Assembly: GCA_024195265.1 (NCBI GenBank)
Contig: JAJLRJ010000004.1
Location: 39,377,030-39,441,029 of the forward strand
Direction of reading: 5' to 3'
Source of the DNA: Dendrophyllia cribrosa
Lineage: Eukaryota > Cnidaria > Anthozoa > Scleractinia > Dendrophylliidae
DNA length: 64,000 nucleotides
The notes under the pieces: model-generated
The model's input: the letters and a program-made list of their open reading frames with translations, nothing else
Told to the model about the DNA's origin: nothing
Database searches by the model: none
Part shown: positions 1 through 11,452 of the stretch, piece by piece
How positions within the stretch are numbered: the first letter of the stretch is position 1
Layout: every line of letters starts with the position of its first letter
Translations under genes and position numbers: made by a program

Positions 1-938
1 GGCGTCTGTTTGAGATATTTTGAAAGGCACTTTTTATATAATGAGAAGTTAAAGCATGTAACTGTGTACGACAAATGGCGGTTTTTTCTACCCTTTTCTA
101 TGCTTCAACTCGTGAAATCCCTATCCTTTCATATACCTCCAGCCTAAAAACGGTATCTCTTTCAGGCGGAGCATCCCCGTATAGCCCATTATAGGAAGTA
201 ACCCTCCCCCCCCCCCCACCCCGGGCAAAGAACCACGAACGAAAAAGATGATGGTTTACACTGCACGAAAACATGGATTTACATGGGTGGCAAAACAGTA
301 GTAAACATGTAGTAAAGACCACATTTGCACAACTTTGCTCATATTTGCAGCAAATCAAAACTTGATGTTTGCACTTTATTTGCAAAGAAAGCAAAGCTGG
401 TAAATTCCACATTTTCTTTGTTTGCTTGGCATGGCAAAGATGAGCAAATATGAGATTTGCTTGGGGTAGCAAAGATATAGTAAAATTTCGCGCAGATGCA
501 TATTTACACCACATTTGCACACAATTTGCACGCGAGCAAAGATGTATGTTTACATTCACTTTACACCCAGTGCAAATTTGGTTCAAATTTAGAGGCCCAA
601 ATTTGCTACATATTTGCTCAATGTGCAAACTTGAGTAAACTCATTTTTTCGTCCAGTGTTACCTGGGATCTAGAGAAGATCTAATCAGCCAGCTTATGTA
701 CAAATAAGCCGTTGTTAGTATATGTAATACTTAGTAATAGCAATTTTAAACTGACATATAAACCAGTCAGTAATACTGAACAGTACAATACCAATAACAG
801 GAACGAAACTGTATCTCTATAACGACGTATAATGTAAAATTCTGAATGTTGTTTGTAAACTCTGATACGTAGGTGCCTCTCCCGCACTACCTAGCGACCA
901 TTTCGGGTGCAACGTGACAACAGACATGGGCGAACCAT
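1..938. other. intergenic, no gene seen
   Basis: I see no exon here. The notable texture is a patch at about 300-640 dense in GCAAA and its complement TTTGC, which reads as partly self-complementary low-complexity DNA. A C-run lies at about 207-219. The ORFs in this stretch are overlapping short frames without recognisable domains. Confidence 0.6.
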
Positions 939-1199
939 GAGATTTCTAAAGGGGGTGGGGCTGGGTGATTATGAAAATAAATCAATATCCTACAAGCTAA
1001 CTCCGCTTGGAAAAACATATCACCTACTACTGCGAAAGCCCGACATGAGGCTAGACGTTGTTTTTAGTAAAAAAAAAAAAAAAAGATCCTAAAGCCACAC
1101 AGCTAGAGGAATAGGAAAAAATTGAAAAAATAAATAAAAAATAGGAAAACATTTCGAGCACAGAAAAAATCCCCCCCTCCCACCCCCCTTAGAAATCTA
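939..1199. repeat. MITE-like element with GATTTCTAA-ending inverted repeats
   Basis: The left end (AGATTTCTAAAGGGGGTGGG) is mirrored by the right end (CCCACCCCCCTTAGAAATCT) about 235 bp away. Between them lie an A-run at 1070-1084 and no coding potential. This fits a small non-autonomous DNA transposon; family unknown. Confidence 0.6.
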
Positions 1200-1212
1200 A
1201 TAACTCGCCCCT

Positions 1213-1437
1213 TGGGTCCGTTTCTCAAAGGTCCCGGATACCTTTTTGCATGTTTTTGGGCCCGGAGCTGTATTTCAAAATCGGAATCTATAGAATGGTA
1301 GCGTAGTTTTTAGCCTACAAACCACCACAACTTAGAATTTTATTACTTCGGCTTTGCCGGAAAACCAGTGAACATTGCGCTCATAAAGTAGCTTACCGGG
1401 CCCGAAAGGTTATCGGGACTTTCGAGAAACGGGCCCC
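1213..1437. repeat. MITE with GGGTCCGTTTCTC inverted repeats
   Basis: The left arm starts GGGTCCGTTTCTCAAAGGTC and the right arm ends in the near-perfect complement (GACTTTCGAGAAACGGGCCC). A second internal pair (GGGCCCGG and CCGGGCCC) extends the foldback. Non-coding, short and symmetric, so a MITE is the best reading. Confidence 0.65.
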
Positions 1438-2255
1438 AGCTGACTCGAAAAGTCTCTTATCCGCTTCACAAAGAGAACTGGCCATGGGTGCCCAATGAGG
1501 CGGCGTCAGTTAGTTCTTTCCCCCATTCAGTTCCCTCCTGTCTCTCGAGCTTAAAAAATAAGATGGCAGGTATTGACAGCAGAACTCAAAAAATTAATTA
1601 AAATTTGAGAGACACATGTCTTTCAATGACGTATTGCATGTGGAGACGAAAGACAGGTGTGATAGTTTCTGTAAGTAAACCTCAAAAACACTAGCCCGTG
1701 CCCGTAGAAAAATGTCGGGCTTGGATATAACACGTACGGCATTAACCCAGCCTGCCGACCAGATGTTCGTAGACTGCAAGTCCTACTTTCTTTGGCGCGA
1801 GAAGAAGAACCGCTCGCGCGCTCTCGGATCTGATGTAAAAAGAGCGACTGCTGGCTATCTAAGATGTTGACACCTTTCTGAAACACTCACAGTCGGCCTT
1901 TTTGACATAATAATCAGACCACGAGAGCATGATAGAAGAAGGGCTATTAGCTGTAGACATCTGGCTTTCATTGACAATTTTCATCCATTTTTATTTTCTC
2001 GTGAATCCCAAATAGTGCCACGCAGCCTTCGAACTATCCTCTTCAAATTAATAAGATCTTCGACTCTGTAATTAAGCCGAGATCTTACAAAATCCACTTA
2101 ATTTAAGGTAGACCCTTTCTTCGTTTCAAGGGTCTGTCGTGGAATTCCAGAATCAGTATTGATGTCACCGTTCTCTGTGATGAAGGTTTAAAACCATGGA
2201 ACAAACCGTAAACGATTACGATGCCAGCGTTGGATCTAGTGGCAGATCGTAATCA
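1438..2255. other. intergenic, nothing recognised
   Basis: No exon, RNA gene or repeat was recognised. The minus-strand ORFs at 1594-1886 overlap each other in different frames and have no family resemblance. Confidence 0.5.
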
Positions 2256-2567
2256 CCCCGGGGTGACTCCCATATAAAAATGACGGGGGTGCTCGTCGAA
2301 AATTTTCGAAAAACAACCTAAAAGGTACCAGAATCTCGTTTGATGGGCGTGGCTCAAAATAATTTTTACCCCTAAGAGGTACTAACTCTAAAACAACACA
2401 TGTCATATTCTGTCATATTTTTTCGGCTCATACCCTAAATGGTACCATAATTCTAACCATGGTCATTTTAGATTTAAGTACCCTAAGCGGTACCAATCTA
2501 CAAATTTTGACCCCTAAAAGGTACGACGAGCACCCCTGTCATTTTTATATGGGAGTCCCCCCGGGGG
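2256..2567. repeat. MITE with internal GGTACC repeats, copy 1
   Basis: The ends are complementary: CCCCGGGGTGACTCCCATAT on the left and ATATGGGAGTCCCCCCGGGG on the right, followed inward by GACGGGGGTGCTCG / CGAGCACCCCTGTC. Probable target duplication is GTAATCACC / GTAATTACC. Internally the phrase CCTAA(A/G)(A/G)GGTACC recurs about five times. A second copy lies at 9715-10036. Confidence 0.75.
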
Positions 2568-3057
2568 TAATTACCAGAGTATTAAAATCTAAGATTAATT
2601 ACATAGGATATAGTACAAGCCTTCAACCTGATGAAGTCTGGTACTGGCCAGTTGAAATATCGTTAAGTTCAAAACAAAAAATACCTTGTTACTGTCCTCT
2701 AGCCTCCTATGGATGAGGTACGATTTCAGATGAAGAGAGAGCTATTGGCGGATGTCTCCCCCCGCCATCTTGCAAAACAAAATGAAGGTCCGAGGAGGCA
2801 AAGTCCTTTATGTTCACTCTGCCCCACACTGCCCTCCCCCCCCACCCTATTTCTTTTCAAACCAAAAATAGCGAAAATATATCCATCTTCAGACAAGAAG
2901 TCATAATATACCACCCAAACGTACTCCGACTAGATCGACCAAATAACAGCTCGAAAACCATAGGGTCCCCTTTATAAGCCATGCAGATATGTGCCCAGGG
3001 GTCATTCTACACGATGCACTTTGCAAATTTGGGGATCTTTAAAGGTAGTTTTTGTTT
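2568..3057. other. intergenic, nothing recognised
   Basis: No gene or repeat recognised; contains a C-rich patch at 2835-2850. Confidence 0.5.
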
Positions 3058-3062
3058 TCAGT

Positions 3063-3211
3063 TAGGGGCGTAGCCAGGAATTTTTCAGAGGTACCCACGA
3101 TCACTGTTTTCAAACACTCCACCTACCTCCTTCCCCCACCCTCAAGTCCCAAATCTTTTTTTTTTCCCACTTTTTCAGGTACGCACGTGCGTACAGGTAG
3201 CTACGCCCCTG
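3063..3211. repeat. MITE, AGGGGCGTAGC family, copy 1
   Basis: The ends TAGGGGCGTAGCCAG and TAGCTACGCCCCTG are near complements. The element is flanked by a 5-bp direct repeat TCAGT (3058-3062 and 3212-3216), a convincing target-site duplication. A related copy at 16091-16192 shares the internal phrase TTTTTCAGAGGTAC and also has a 5-bp duplication. Confidence 0.75.
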
Positions 3212-3232
3212 TCAGTAATATTTTGATCTTCA

Positions 3233-3480
3233 GGACCAGTGAATGAAAAGTAGTAGCAGGAATAATCCAACTTCTGCAAGCCAAGCATTGTCCCTGATTA
3301 AATACGCAAATACCAGTGCTAATCCACTTGCAAGGTCACACACCCTCACGATTTTAGGACCAGTGAATGAAAAGTAGCAGCAGGAATAATCCAAATTCTG
3401 CAAGCCAAGCATTACCCCTGATTAAATACACAAGTACCAGTGCTTATCCACTTGCAAGGTCACACACCCTCTTGATTTTA
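3233..3480. repeat. two-copy tandem duplication, 124-bp unit
   Basis: Units 3233-3356 and 3357-3480 start with GGACCAGTGAATGAAAAGTA and differ at only a handful of positions. Non-coding. Confidence 0.9.
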
Positions 3481-5350
3481 AAAGTTGAAAAAACGGCACC
3501 ACGTAAGGCTTAAATTCCAGCCGTTTGAGGAAGTCTGTTTTTCATCCTACTCCTAATAATGGTGTGCACAAAGGAACACTAGCTGGTGCAAAAAACCGCT
3601 GGAAATCGAGCCAAACCTAGACTACGAGCAGTCTCTCTTTCCCAGCTTAGTCCGTCGAGCGAGAAACGAAAAAACATTAGCAAACGGAGAATGGCCGCCC
3701 GAAACTGGGGGCGAGGCATGCGCGCGGACCTCCCCGTGATTATTTTTCCGAGTTCCCCGCTCCCCCCGTCTCCCCCCCCCCCCAAAAAAAAATTGAGGTG
3801 ACTCGTTTCTTGCCGAAAGCTGCAAATAAAAAAGTGTCATATAGTTTTTATCAGTTCTTCTATCAGGCGGTGACTTTCAAGGGCTCCTGCATATAATATA
3901 TAACAGAAAGAACCATTCAAGATCACGTTTCTCAATGAAGAAAAATATTAAAGACTGTCTTTTTGTCATCTGAATTGATTCTAGAAGTTGTAGTAATATA
4001 AAGTTGTGGAAGAATCCAGAAATTAGCAGTAAATCTACATAAATAAAGGTTTAAAAAATGTTTTGTCTGGCGATTCAATTAATGAATAACTACCGTATTT
4101 CGGTTTTTTTCTGCATTTTTGAATATCGAATGTCCTTTCATTTAGCCGAGCCGCTCAAGTAGAAAGATAAAAAACTAATAATTGGATCTGAAAGATTAAA
4201 GGGCTGCCGATCCGCAAAGGTAAATAGACCGAGAGAAGAGAAACATTCCTCTCATGTGCCATACTTGGTCGAGATATTAAGATACGACAGAGGAAAAAGT
4301 CATAACATTTAAAGGCTCTTTAAACAACGAACTCTGTTCTCTTAAACCAGCTTACAGTGTGTTTTAATTATGGCTCGCTGTGGTTTTCATCGGGTGGCTT
4401 GATTGTATTACTGAACGTAGTAACTTTATAACCAGCATATGTAATAACAGAAAAGATCTGATTGATGTACAAAAACTTAAAATAGCTTCGGAAACTACAG
4501 ATTCCGCCGCGTGGTCTGTGCGCAAAACAAACAGAACATAATTAGCACAAAACAGATAACTTTTGTACCGCAGACGTTTCAAACAAACATAATGTCAATT
4601 CGCATTTAGTATTTTACAAGCGAAGTTTCTGATCACCGCAGGTAACGAGGGTGCCAAAAATTCAAAATGACAGATGACATAGAAACAGATGGAAACTAAC
4701 CCTCCTCCACTCTGGCTGTTTGATGCATTCAAAGAAAACGACAATTATAATATTTAGAGATTTTAAAATCATCTTTCTACTTACAACGATATGTTTCAAT
4801 TGCTTATGTACAAATGAATCATGATACAAACACAAACTCGCAACAAACTATATACTATAACTTCCAGTGTTTTCAGAAACAGTTTCACAAAGTTACAATA
4901 ATTCAACCATAACGAAAGTCTTTCTTGTCAAAATATGAAGGAAAAAAATCTTAGATTACCAAATCTAAAGTTTCCTTTTACAGTGAAACACTTACAATGA
5001 ACGTATTAACGATTATTGAGCCTTAAGAATAACACCTTTGATCCCAGCAAAAATAGCTAAGTCAGTGTTGTTTTTGGTCAGTCTACAAAATGGATTTTCG
5101 CTCGCTGCATTCAATCACAAATTAGGTGCTAATTGCTTACTGCCACCTGAGTGTGTTTAGAGTGTGTTCTTCAGACGAAGCAATGACTATACTTTGCCAA
5201 CTACCAACGATTTTTCTTTGCGATTTTCACGAAGACTAATAAATCCAACGAAGAGAAGATCAGGACTAAAATCCTCGTCTCTTGCGAAGCGCTTTGCTCG
5301 AGCCGACCGCCATTATTACTTTCAACAGAATAACAATACAACTTTAAACT
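3481..5350. other. 3' flank of FZD4, no second gene seen
   Basis: This lies downstream of the FZD4 stop codon and should include its 3' UTR. I see no other exon. A polyC/polyA patch sits at 3772-3791. The frames at 5164-5612 are antisense or shadow frames around the FZD4 C-terminus. Confidence 0.5.
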
Positions 5351-6997
5351 TCAAACAGTTGTTTCGTTCGAACTGTTCGCGCCATTCCTTTGGCTCTGAG
5401 GACGTGGGGGCCTTTTGCCAGTCACTAAATAGTAGAATTTTTTCCACGATTGCAACGTTTTTGGTGACCATATCCACATTCCTGAAATAGTACCAACGAA
5501 GAGAGACATGAAAATCTTTAACTGGAATATGCCGAGATTCGGTTCGGCGATTCTTTCCTCGCGTTTGCCATAAAACCAATACTCTTTGTTGGCGTACTCG
5601 TAGAAGTAGCAAGCGATAACTGCAGTCGCGGGCACGGTGGAAAACACCGAAAATATGCCAAGACGAACGATGAGCCTCTCTAGTTTATTTGTCTCGCTTT
5701 TCGTATTTCCGTCGCGCTGAATAGTCGCGCGAATTCGAAACAACGCCGCAAATCCTGCGATTAAAAACAACGTACCGATAATTAGATAAGTAAACTCGGG
5801 ACCCAGAACGAACGCAGCAAGAGCGATCAAGTCCTGATTTCCAACAAAACAAAGTCCAGTCAATTCATCGCCGTCGATTTTACGAGTTATAAGGATGAAG
5901 ATCGTTTTGATTGTAGGCAATGTCCATGCAATAACGTGGAACAAGTTCGAATAAGAACCGATCGCTTCGTAGCCCCACTTCATCCCTGCCGCTAGGAACC
6001 AAGTAAGCGCCAGAATCACCCACCAAACTGTCGCGGCCATGCTGAAAAAATACTGCACCAAGAACACGATAGCGCATCCGGTATTTCGAAGACCGTCTTG
6101 AATAAGAAACTTCGGCCCGTTGTATTCCTGATCGCACGAGATTGCTTCGCGGCCAGCTGCCAAGCGAATGATAAACGAAATGGAGTAGAGGTTGTAGCAG
6201 AGCGCTAGCCATATGATCGAGCGTTCGGGGTATTTGAAGCGTGCAGAATCAACAAGAAACGTACAGAGAATAGCTAACGTGGAAACAAAACACACTATCG
6301 ACCACGCAGCCATCCAATTGTCCACTGTGTTTTTATCCGACGTTTTAAAGATGCCTTCTTGATTACAAAGCACAGCGCATGATTCTGTGCTTTTCACGTA
6401 ATAGTAATTGACGCTATTTTTGAATTTCCTGCACTGTTCCGAGCCAGTGTAATGCCGTCCCGCTGGCGTAGCCGTAGCACTCTCATTCGGCGCTGTGCTG
6501 CTAGGATCTAGAGTCGGTTTGGTACTGGAACTGTCCGTGAAATTTGGCCCGTGCATACACATTTCTTTATCATTGTTTTCGTAGGAGAACTTTGTGCAAT
6601 TGAGATTCACAGGCCACGAAATGCCGAACTCTTTCAGCACGGGAAGGCATTTCTTGCGCACGTATTCGCACAACGGGCGACAAGACGTGATCATAACATC
6701 TACCATATCGGTGCACATTGGAAAATACGCCGAACACAAGAAGAACTTCAACTGCGGACTGGCACAATTGCAGTTAATCAAGGGAACAAACTGTACGATT
6801 TCTTGTTCGGCTTCTTTCTGTGAATCGTGACCAAGCATGTTGGGCATCCTTGTCGTATTGTAACCCAGGTCATTGCAAAGTGAAACAGTAATCCTCTCGC
6901 ATTGCCATCCTTTTTTTCTGAAGTCTTGACTGTACACAAAGGCGATGAAACTTGTCAAAAACACAACGAAAACCAACGAACGTTCGAGCGCTTTCAT
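5351..6997 (-). CDS. FZD4: Frizzled-4 Wnt receptor (single exon)
   Basis: A 548-aa seven-transmembrane Wnt receptor of the plasma membrane. Residues 1-23 are a signal peptide. The extracellular cysteine-rich Wnt-binding domain (about 33-147) carries the ten family cysteines plus an extra one at 76. A Ser/Thr/Asn-rich linker (about 150-182) follows, then seven hydrophobic helices (about 230-510). After helix 7 comes KTLQSW (513-518), the KTxxxW motif that recruits Dishevelled. The protein ends ETTV, a class I PDZ ligand, as human FZD4 ends ETVV. The assignment to FZD4 rather than FZD9/10 rests on phrases such as VLKEFG.SWP.NLNC and WWVILALTWFLAAGMKWG. The start was chosen because it gives the signal peptide. 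There is no intron; a one-exon coding region is common among frizzleds. It is divergent from TMEM135-A, 12 kb away. Confidence 0.97.
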   Translation of the reverse strand: MKALERSLVFVVFLTSFIAFVYSQDFRKKGWQCERITVSLCNDLGYNTTRMPNMLGHDSQKEAEQEIVQFVPLINCNCASPQLKFFLCSAYFPMCTDMVDVMITSCRPLCEYVRKKCLPVLKEFGISWPVNLNCTKFSYENNDKEMCMHGPNFTDSSSTKPTLDPSSTAPNESATATPAGRHYTGSEQCRKFKNSVNYYYVKSTESCAVLCNQEGIFKTSDKNTVDNWMAAWSIVCFVSTLAILCTFLVDSARFKYPERSIIWLALCYNLYSISFIIRLAAGREAISCDQEYNGPKFLIQDGLRNTGCAIVFLVQYFFSMAATVWWVILALTWFLAAGMKWGYEAIGSYSNLFHVIAWTLPTIKTIFILITRKIDGDELTGLCFVGNQDLIALAAFVLGPEFTYLIIGTLFLIAGFAALFRIRATIQRDGNTKSETNKLERLIVRLGIFSVFSTVPATAVIACYFYEYANKEYWFYGKREERIAEPNLGIFQLKIFMSLFVGTISGMWIWSPKTLQSWKKFYYLVTGKRPPRPQSQRNGANSSNETTV

Positions 6998-9355
6998 GGT
7001 CGATCTATTTCACGCCAGCTGAAATGGACCGCTCTGATTTCATTTAGCCTTGAGTCTCTTGTGCTCTAATCTCGAAATATCCTTTGTTTTTCTCAGATCT
7101 TCGCGCACTGATCTATTCTTAGGAACTTGAGCTCTAAATTGGTTTTGGAAGAAGGTACATAAGTTCGTTCGCCCGAGCGGAATTCACAAATGCTAAATGT
7201 AAGCAAAAGTCATCTGCATGTGAATTGGAAGCCGTGTTGTCCTTTGTGCTGATCACGACCTTGAAGAGTTTTAACCAATCATATCGCGTTCGGCTGATTA
7301 AAGACCACGCCTATCAATACCATCTGTCAATTAGTTTTAATTTTGTTTCGGGACGTGATTGGTTGATCAAATGCGCAAAGCAAACTGAGTAAAATGCATC
7401 GTGCTTGCTTTCAATTTGCAAACTCTAGTCCTATTTACACAGATGAAAGCCTTTCTTTTAGTCCTTGTTAGAAGAACAGACCAGTTGCCGTGTACAATTT
7501 AGTTTAATTATGGGTTTGGCTGTCAGCTGATCTGAGCGGCCTAATTGTGGAACAGAGGGTGAAGATAAAAGCTTCCAAAAATGTTGCAGCTGACCATTTC
7601 ATTAAATTTTAGTATAAAAGAAAACTGTTATCCAGAGATTCCTTAAAGATATGTCCTTGATTCAACTGATAAACTTTCACAGCAACAAATTGGCCGGCTG
7701 TTGTTTTATCATGCGTTATATTAAGTTACATTTCGGCTATTGCAACATGCAAACGCTCTGTAAATTAAGACCGTTGTGCTTTAATAGAAATAAATAAAAT
7801 AGCTCAGTCTTTATCATGTTTTTACTTGAATCGGTTGACTTTCAAGACATGTTTGCTTTCAGATCAAGTGTTTTGTATTTAATCTAACGACTGAAACAAA
7901 GGCGACTCGAAAGTCTAAATCCGCAAAGTATATTAATAACTTTTTTACCTTGGCTTGTCTCATTTCAGATTTTGCGATGTTCTCCAGAGAATTATTCCTT
8001 CATCAGTTTCTAAAAATTATGCATTCATATACACGTGAATATGATAAAATTTGGAACTAAACCAATTCTCCAGGTGATCTGAAATACGGTAAACAAACAG
8101 GTCGAGGTAAAAGGTTTATTTTACAGAGTTTGTTTTACAACTTTTCAATTTAGATTGAAAGTAGGCACACCTATAAGCTCAAATTGAGCATTATTTCATA
8201 TAATAAATGAAATGTTTTTGGAGAGCCAGGTTATTATTAATGATCATAGTTTAAATCGACAAAAGAGGGCAGCCGCAATTATTTGTCGATTATCTGCGCA
8301 CGACTGCTTATAGGCTTCCTTGGAAAAACACAACTCTCTTTTATCGGAAGAATGCGCCGGCTTTCATAATGCAGATTTTGGTTTATTGATGTTAAGCCTT
8401 TCCTGTCCTTTAGTCTGGTCTAATTTTCAAATAATCACCACAGCTGAGGTTCCTGTAGATTTTTCGGCAGATTTAACACCAGTGCTTCGAACAGCAAGAA
8501 ATTGCGCTTTCCGCTGAGGTGGCAGTTCATTTGTCTCCAATTCATTCCTGTCAGGAACCGTGGGTAGATGTGGCACGAGGTCACGAAATTCTTGCTGCGA
8601 TATGGATAATAGATCTTCTTTACACTAATAAACTTGCCGACATTTAATTACCGAGAACCTTTTAGCCCGAGAACCTTTTAGCCCGTCGATCCATAACTCT
8701 TTTTATGTCGATCCATAACAGTTTTTATAATCCGGGTGTAATTAAATCTGTGGATTTAAACCTGAAGAGTAAACTGTCAGTTTTTTATGCTGTACGAAGT
8801 GGTTCTTATATTGAGTATGTTAATGAAAACTGTGAAGTGTGACATTTCAAATGGTATTGAATTATTTTTACAGCGGCGATTCGATTTTGGGGATTTCAAT
8901 TTTAAATTGTGAAATTAGTCGCCTTTGCTTTAACTTCCAGAATGGAACAAGTTGTTGCGCCACTAAAATTAAACCGCGATAAAATAGAAGGAAAACTGGA
9001 AGACTGATCGGTATGAATCGATAACACCTCTTTTGTACCTGAACTTCGGCGGCTTTTTGGGCTTTATAGGTTTATTTTTCATCATGAGGGATAAAGACGT
9101 ATTAATGAAAAGTAAACAAGGTAACTGTGGAATGAATGAAAAAGCCTTTCTCACCAGCTGAGAAACATTTTTACTTGTCAATAAAAAATCAATAAGACGC
9201 CTTGCATCACGTGGTGCCCTTGGGCAACCGCGAAACAGAGCTTATCCACGCATGGGTGGCCGGGTCGCGGCTCCCATTGAGAAGAGAATATAGCGGGTTA
9301 AATCAGCCAGCCATGACCACATTTCAAGGCCTGTTCATCGGATAACGCGGATATC
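6998..9355. other. upstream region of FZD4, no gene seen
   Basis: This should contain the FZD4 promoter and 5' UTR, but no TATA-type or other core element stands out enough to mark. A 19-bp phrase (CCGAGAACCTTTTAGCC) is directly repeated at about 8651-8685. No exon was recognised in the short frames at 8320-9181. Confidence 0.5.
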
Positions 9356-9393
9356 AACCTCGTTCCCAGAAGAGAGACCCTGGGAACGAGGTT
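9356..9393. repeat. short hairpin AACCTCGTTCCCAG
   Basis: AACCTCGTTCCCAG and its exact complement CTGGGAACGAGGTT are separated by 10 bases. It looks like the two termini of a MITE with the centre lost. No polymerase III terminator or gene context suggests an RNA gene. Confidence 0.6.
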
Positions 9394-9714
9394 ACACTTT
9401 AATTCCAGGCCCCCAGTGGTAAAAACATTGAGCTGTAGACGAATTTAACCTGAAAACAAGGGGAGACTGGGAAGACCTATCCACCTCCGTTGCAGTGCGC
9501 AGCTCTTGCAAGGTCTTCTCTGATTTGCTGAGAAAACAATAGAACAAACAACACAACAATGGACCCTAGTCCTGAAAACAATGGAGCTGCGTGATACCCA
9601 GGTCCAATGAAATTAGAGGTTGTAAAGAGCAGCGTTGTATACGGTATCTGGCTCCGTCCGGCACCGATCCGTCCTTCTAGCTCTGCGTACATGCGTTCCG
9701 CCCATCTTCTGAAC

Positions 9715-10036
9715 CCGGGGGAGGGGGACTCCCCTATAAAATTACGGCGGTGCTTGTCGGAAAATTTCGAAAAACACCCTAAAAGGTACCAGAATCTCGT
9801 TTGATAGGCATGGCTCAAATATATTTTTACCCCTAAGAGGTACCAATTTTATACAACACAAGACATTTTCTGTCATATTTTTTCAGCTCAATACCCTAAA
9901 GGGTACCGCGATAATTCTAACCATGGTCATTTTAGATTTCAGCACCCTAAGCCGGTACCAATTTACAAATTTTGACCTCTGAAAGGTACGACGAGCACCC
10001 CCGTCATTTTCATATCGGAGTCCCCCCTTCCCCCGA
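9715..10036. repeat. MITE with internal GGTACC repeats, copy 2
   Basis: Same family as 2256-2567, with ends GGGGGACTCCCCTATAAAA and its counterpart near 10005-10036, and the same internal repeats of CCTAA..GGTACC. The two copies run in the same orientation about 7.5 kb apart, on either side of FZD4. Confidence 0.75.
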
Positions 10037-10602
10037 ACTTGTGAACGCCTTTGACAGGCTAGTTTGTTGTCTGCCTTTTTTCAGTGTTTTGCGATCAAGA
10101 TTTCTGTCGGACTTTACTAGTATAGTAATACGGCTTGAAACAGATCACCAGTATTTATTTTCCCACGTTTTCACCATTTATCCCACCGTTTCGAAACCAC
10201 GCAACCATTTAGCAGTTAGCTTCACCCTAGCTCTTCTTTGGAATCGCGCGACCGAGAGGCCGAAGAAGTTCTTTCTCGATCGATCACCAACCTTAGATTT
10301 TTAAGACTTTAAAACAATGTTTATTTTCAGAAACATGTTGTATTATACCGCTAAAATGAATATCTTTAAACAATTTTACGTACGAATTTTGTCTGGATGT
10401 CATGGAGGCGAAATCTTACGCCCCTCGGGGAGGACTGCTCATAGGCAAAGCAGAGGTCCGCCAGACTGCAACAGTGTTTATTTTTCACATGGCTCGGTTT
10501 TCTTTGTTTTATTCAGGTGAATAAATTTAATATCCCCTAACAATTATCAACTGTCTGAAAAGCAGGTGGCGGCTTTGATTGTAACAGGGGAGTGCGGGGC
10601 TG
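10037..10602. other. intergenic, nothing recognised
   Basis: No exon or element boundary recognised. The phrase AGGTGAATAAAT followed by ATATCCCC at about 10515 also occurs in the palindrome at 11450-11582, so this stretch may belong to a larger repeat. Confidence 0.4.
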
Positions 10603-10671
10603 AGTTATTCCCCTGTAGTTATTCCCCTGCAGTTTTTCCCCTGTAGTTATTCCCCTCCAGTTATTCCCCTC
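10603..10671. repeat. short tandem array of TTATTCCCCTGTAG
   Basis: About five imperfect copies of a 14-16-bp unit (variants CTGTAG, CTGCAG, CTCCAG), immediately downstream of the acidic minus-strand ORF at 10713-10994. Confidence 0.85.
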
Positions 10672-10712
10672 GAAACATCAAATACACTACAATATTATTG
10701 CACCAAATAACA

Positions 10713-10994
10713 CTAACATTTTATTGAATTCCTTTCCTCAACCTCTCCCTGTGTCACTATTTCAATACTACGTCGCGATACTTCAACCTTCTTGCTAGTC
10801 TCACCCACTTCATTAGTGTACTCACTCCGCTTTAGTTCTTCGAATAATTCTGTCACTGTTTCCTCGACATCTAAACCATCCAAATTATCCGCTGGCAAAT
10901 CCAACAAACTTTCATCTTTGCAAGACGACTGAATAGAACCAGAAAAACTGCTTTGGGTGATGAAAATATCATCATCGGAGTCCGATTCGCTCAT
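10713..10994 (-). CDS. possible small acidic protein or first exon, unknown
   Basis: A 93-aa frame that I do not recognise. It begins MSESDSDDD, is strongly acidic, and has a Ser-rich segment followed by a probable charged helix (EETVTELFEELKR). The composition resembles a real N-terminus rather than a random frame. Good splice-donor-like sites occur inside it (GTGAGT after about residue 56 and GTGAGA after about 63), so it may be a first exon whose partners lie toward lower coordinates; I could not find them. It sits between a TTATTCCCC array and a tandem duplication plus palindrome, so a transposon-encoded origin is possible. Confidence 0.35.
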   Translation of the reverse strand: MSESDSDDDIFITQSSFSGSIQSSCKDESLLDLPADNLDGLDVEETVTELFEELKRSEYTNEVGETSKKVEVSRRSIEIVTQGEVEERNSIKC

Positions 10995-11032
10995 ACTTCG
11001 ACATCAGCTCAACTAGATCAAGCGTAATCCAC

Positions 11033-11452
11033 AATGCAAATTACAACACGAGGCAAACTACTTACATATTGAACTCAGACCTGACAATGTTGTTTTCGCA
11101 ATTTTTCACGCACATGTATGTAATGTAAGACCCTAGAGACTACATATATTTGTTTCTTTACAAAACTCCATCAAGCTGTTTTGCCGACATCTTAAACAAA
11201 AGTGCATTATCTACAAAAACCTCACCAATGTGAAAAATAATGTAAATTACAACACGAGGCAAACTACACTTTAAATACCTATTCAACTCATACCATGACA
11301 ATGTTGTTTTCGCAATTTTTTACGCACATGTATGCAAGTCCCTAGAGACTACCATGATATCTTTGTTTCTTTAAAAAACTTCATCAAGCTCTTTTGCCGA
11401 CATCTTAAACAAAAGTGCGTTTTTTAGAAAACCTCACCAGTGTGAAAAATAA
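11033..11452. repeat. two-copy tandem duplication, about 206-bp unit
   Basis: Unit 1 (11033-11238) and unit 2 (11239 to about 11452) share TTACAACACGAGGCAAACTA, a shared ACAATGTTGTTTTCGCAATT phrase, and a shared GCCGACATCTTAAACAAAAG phrase. They have diverged by small indels. The array runs straight into the palindrome at 11450-11582. Confidence 0.85.

Noticed and set aside
5880..6830. Other frames overlapping FZD4 (5880-6212, 6551-6830)
   Set aside because: Shadow frames of the FZD4 coding sequence with no domain of their own.
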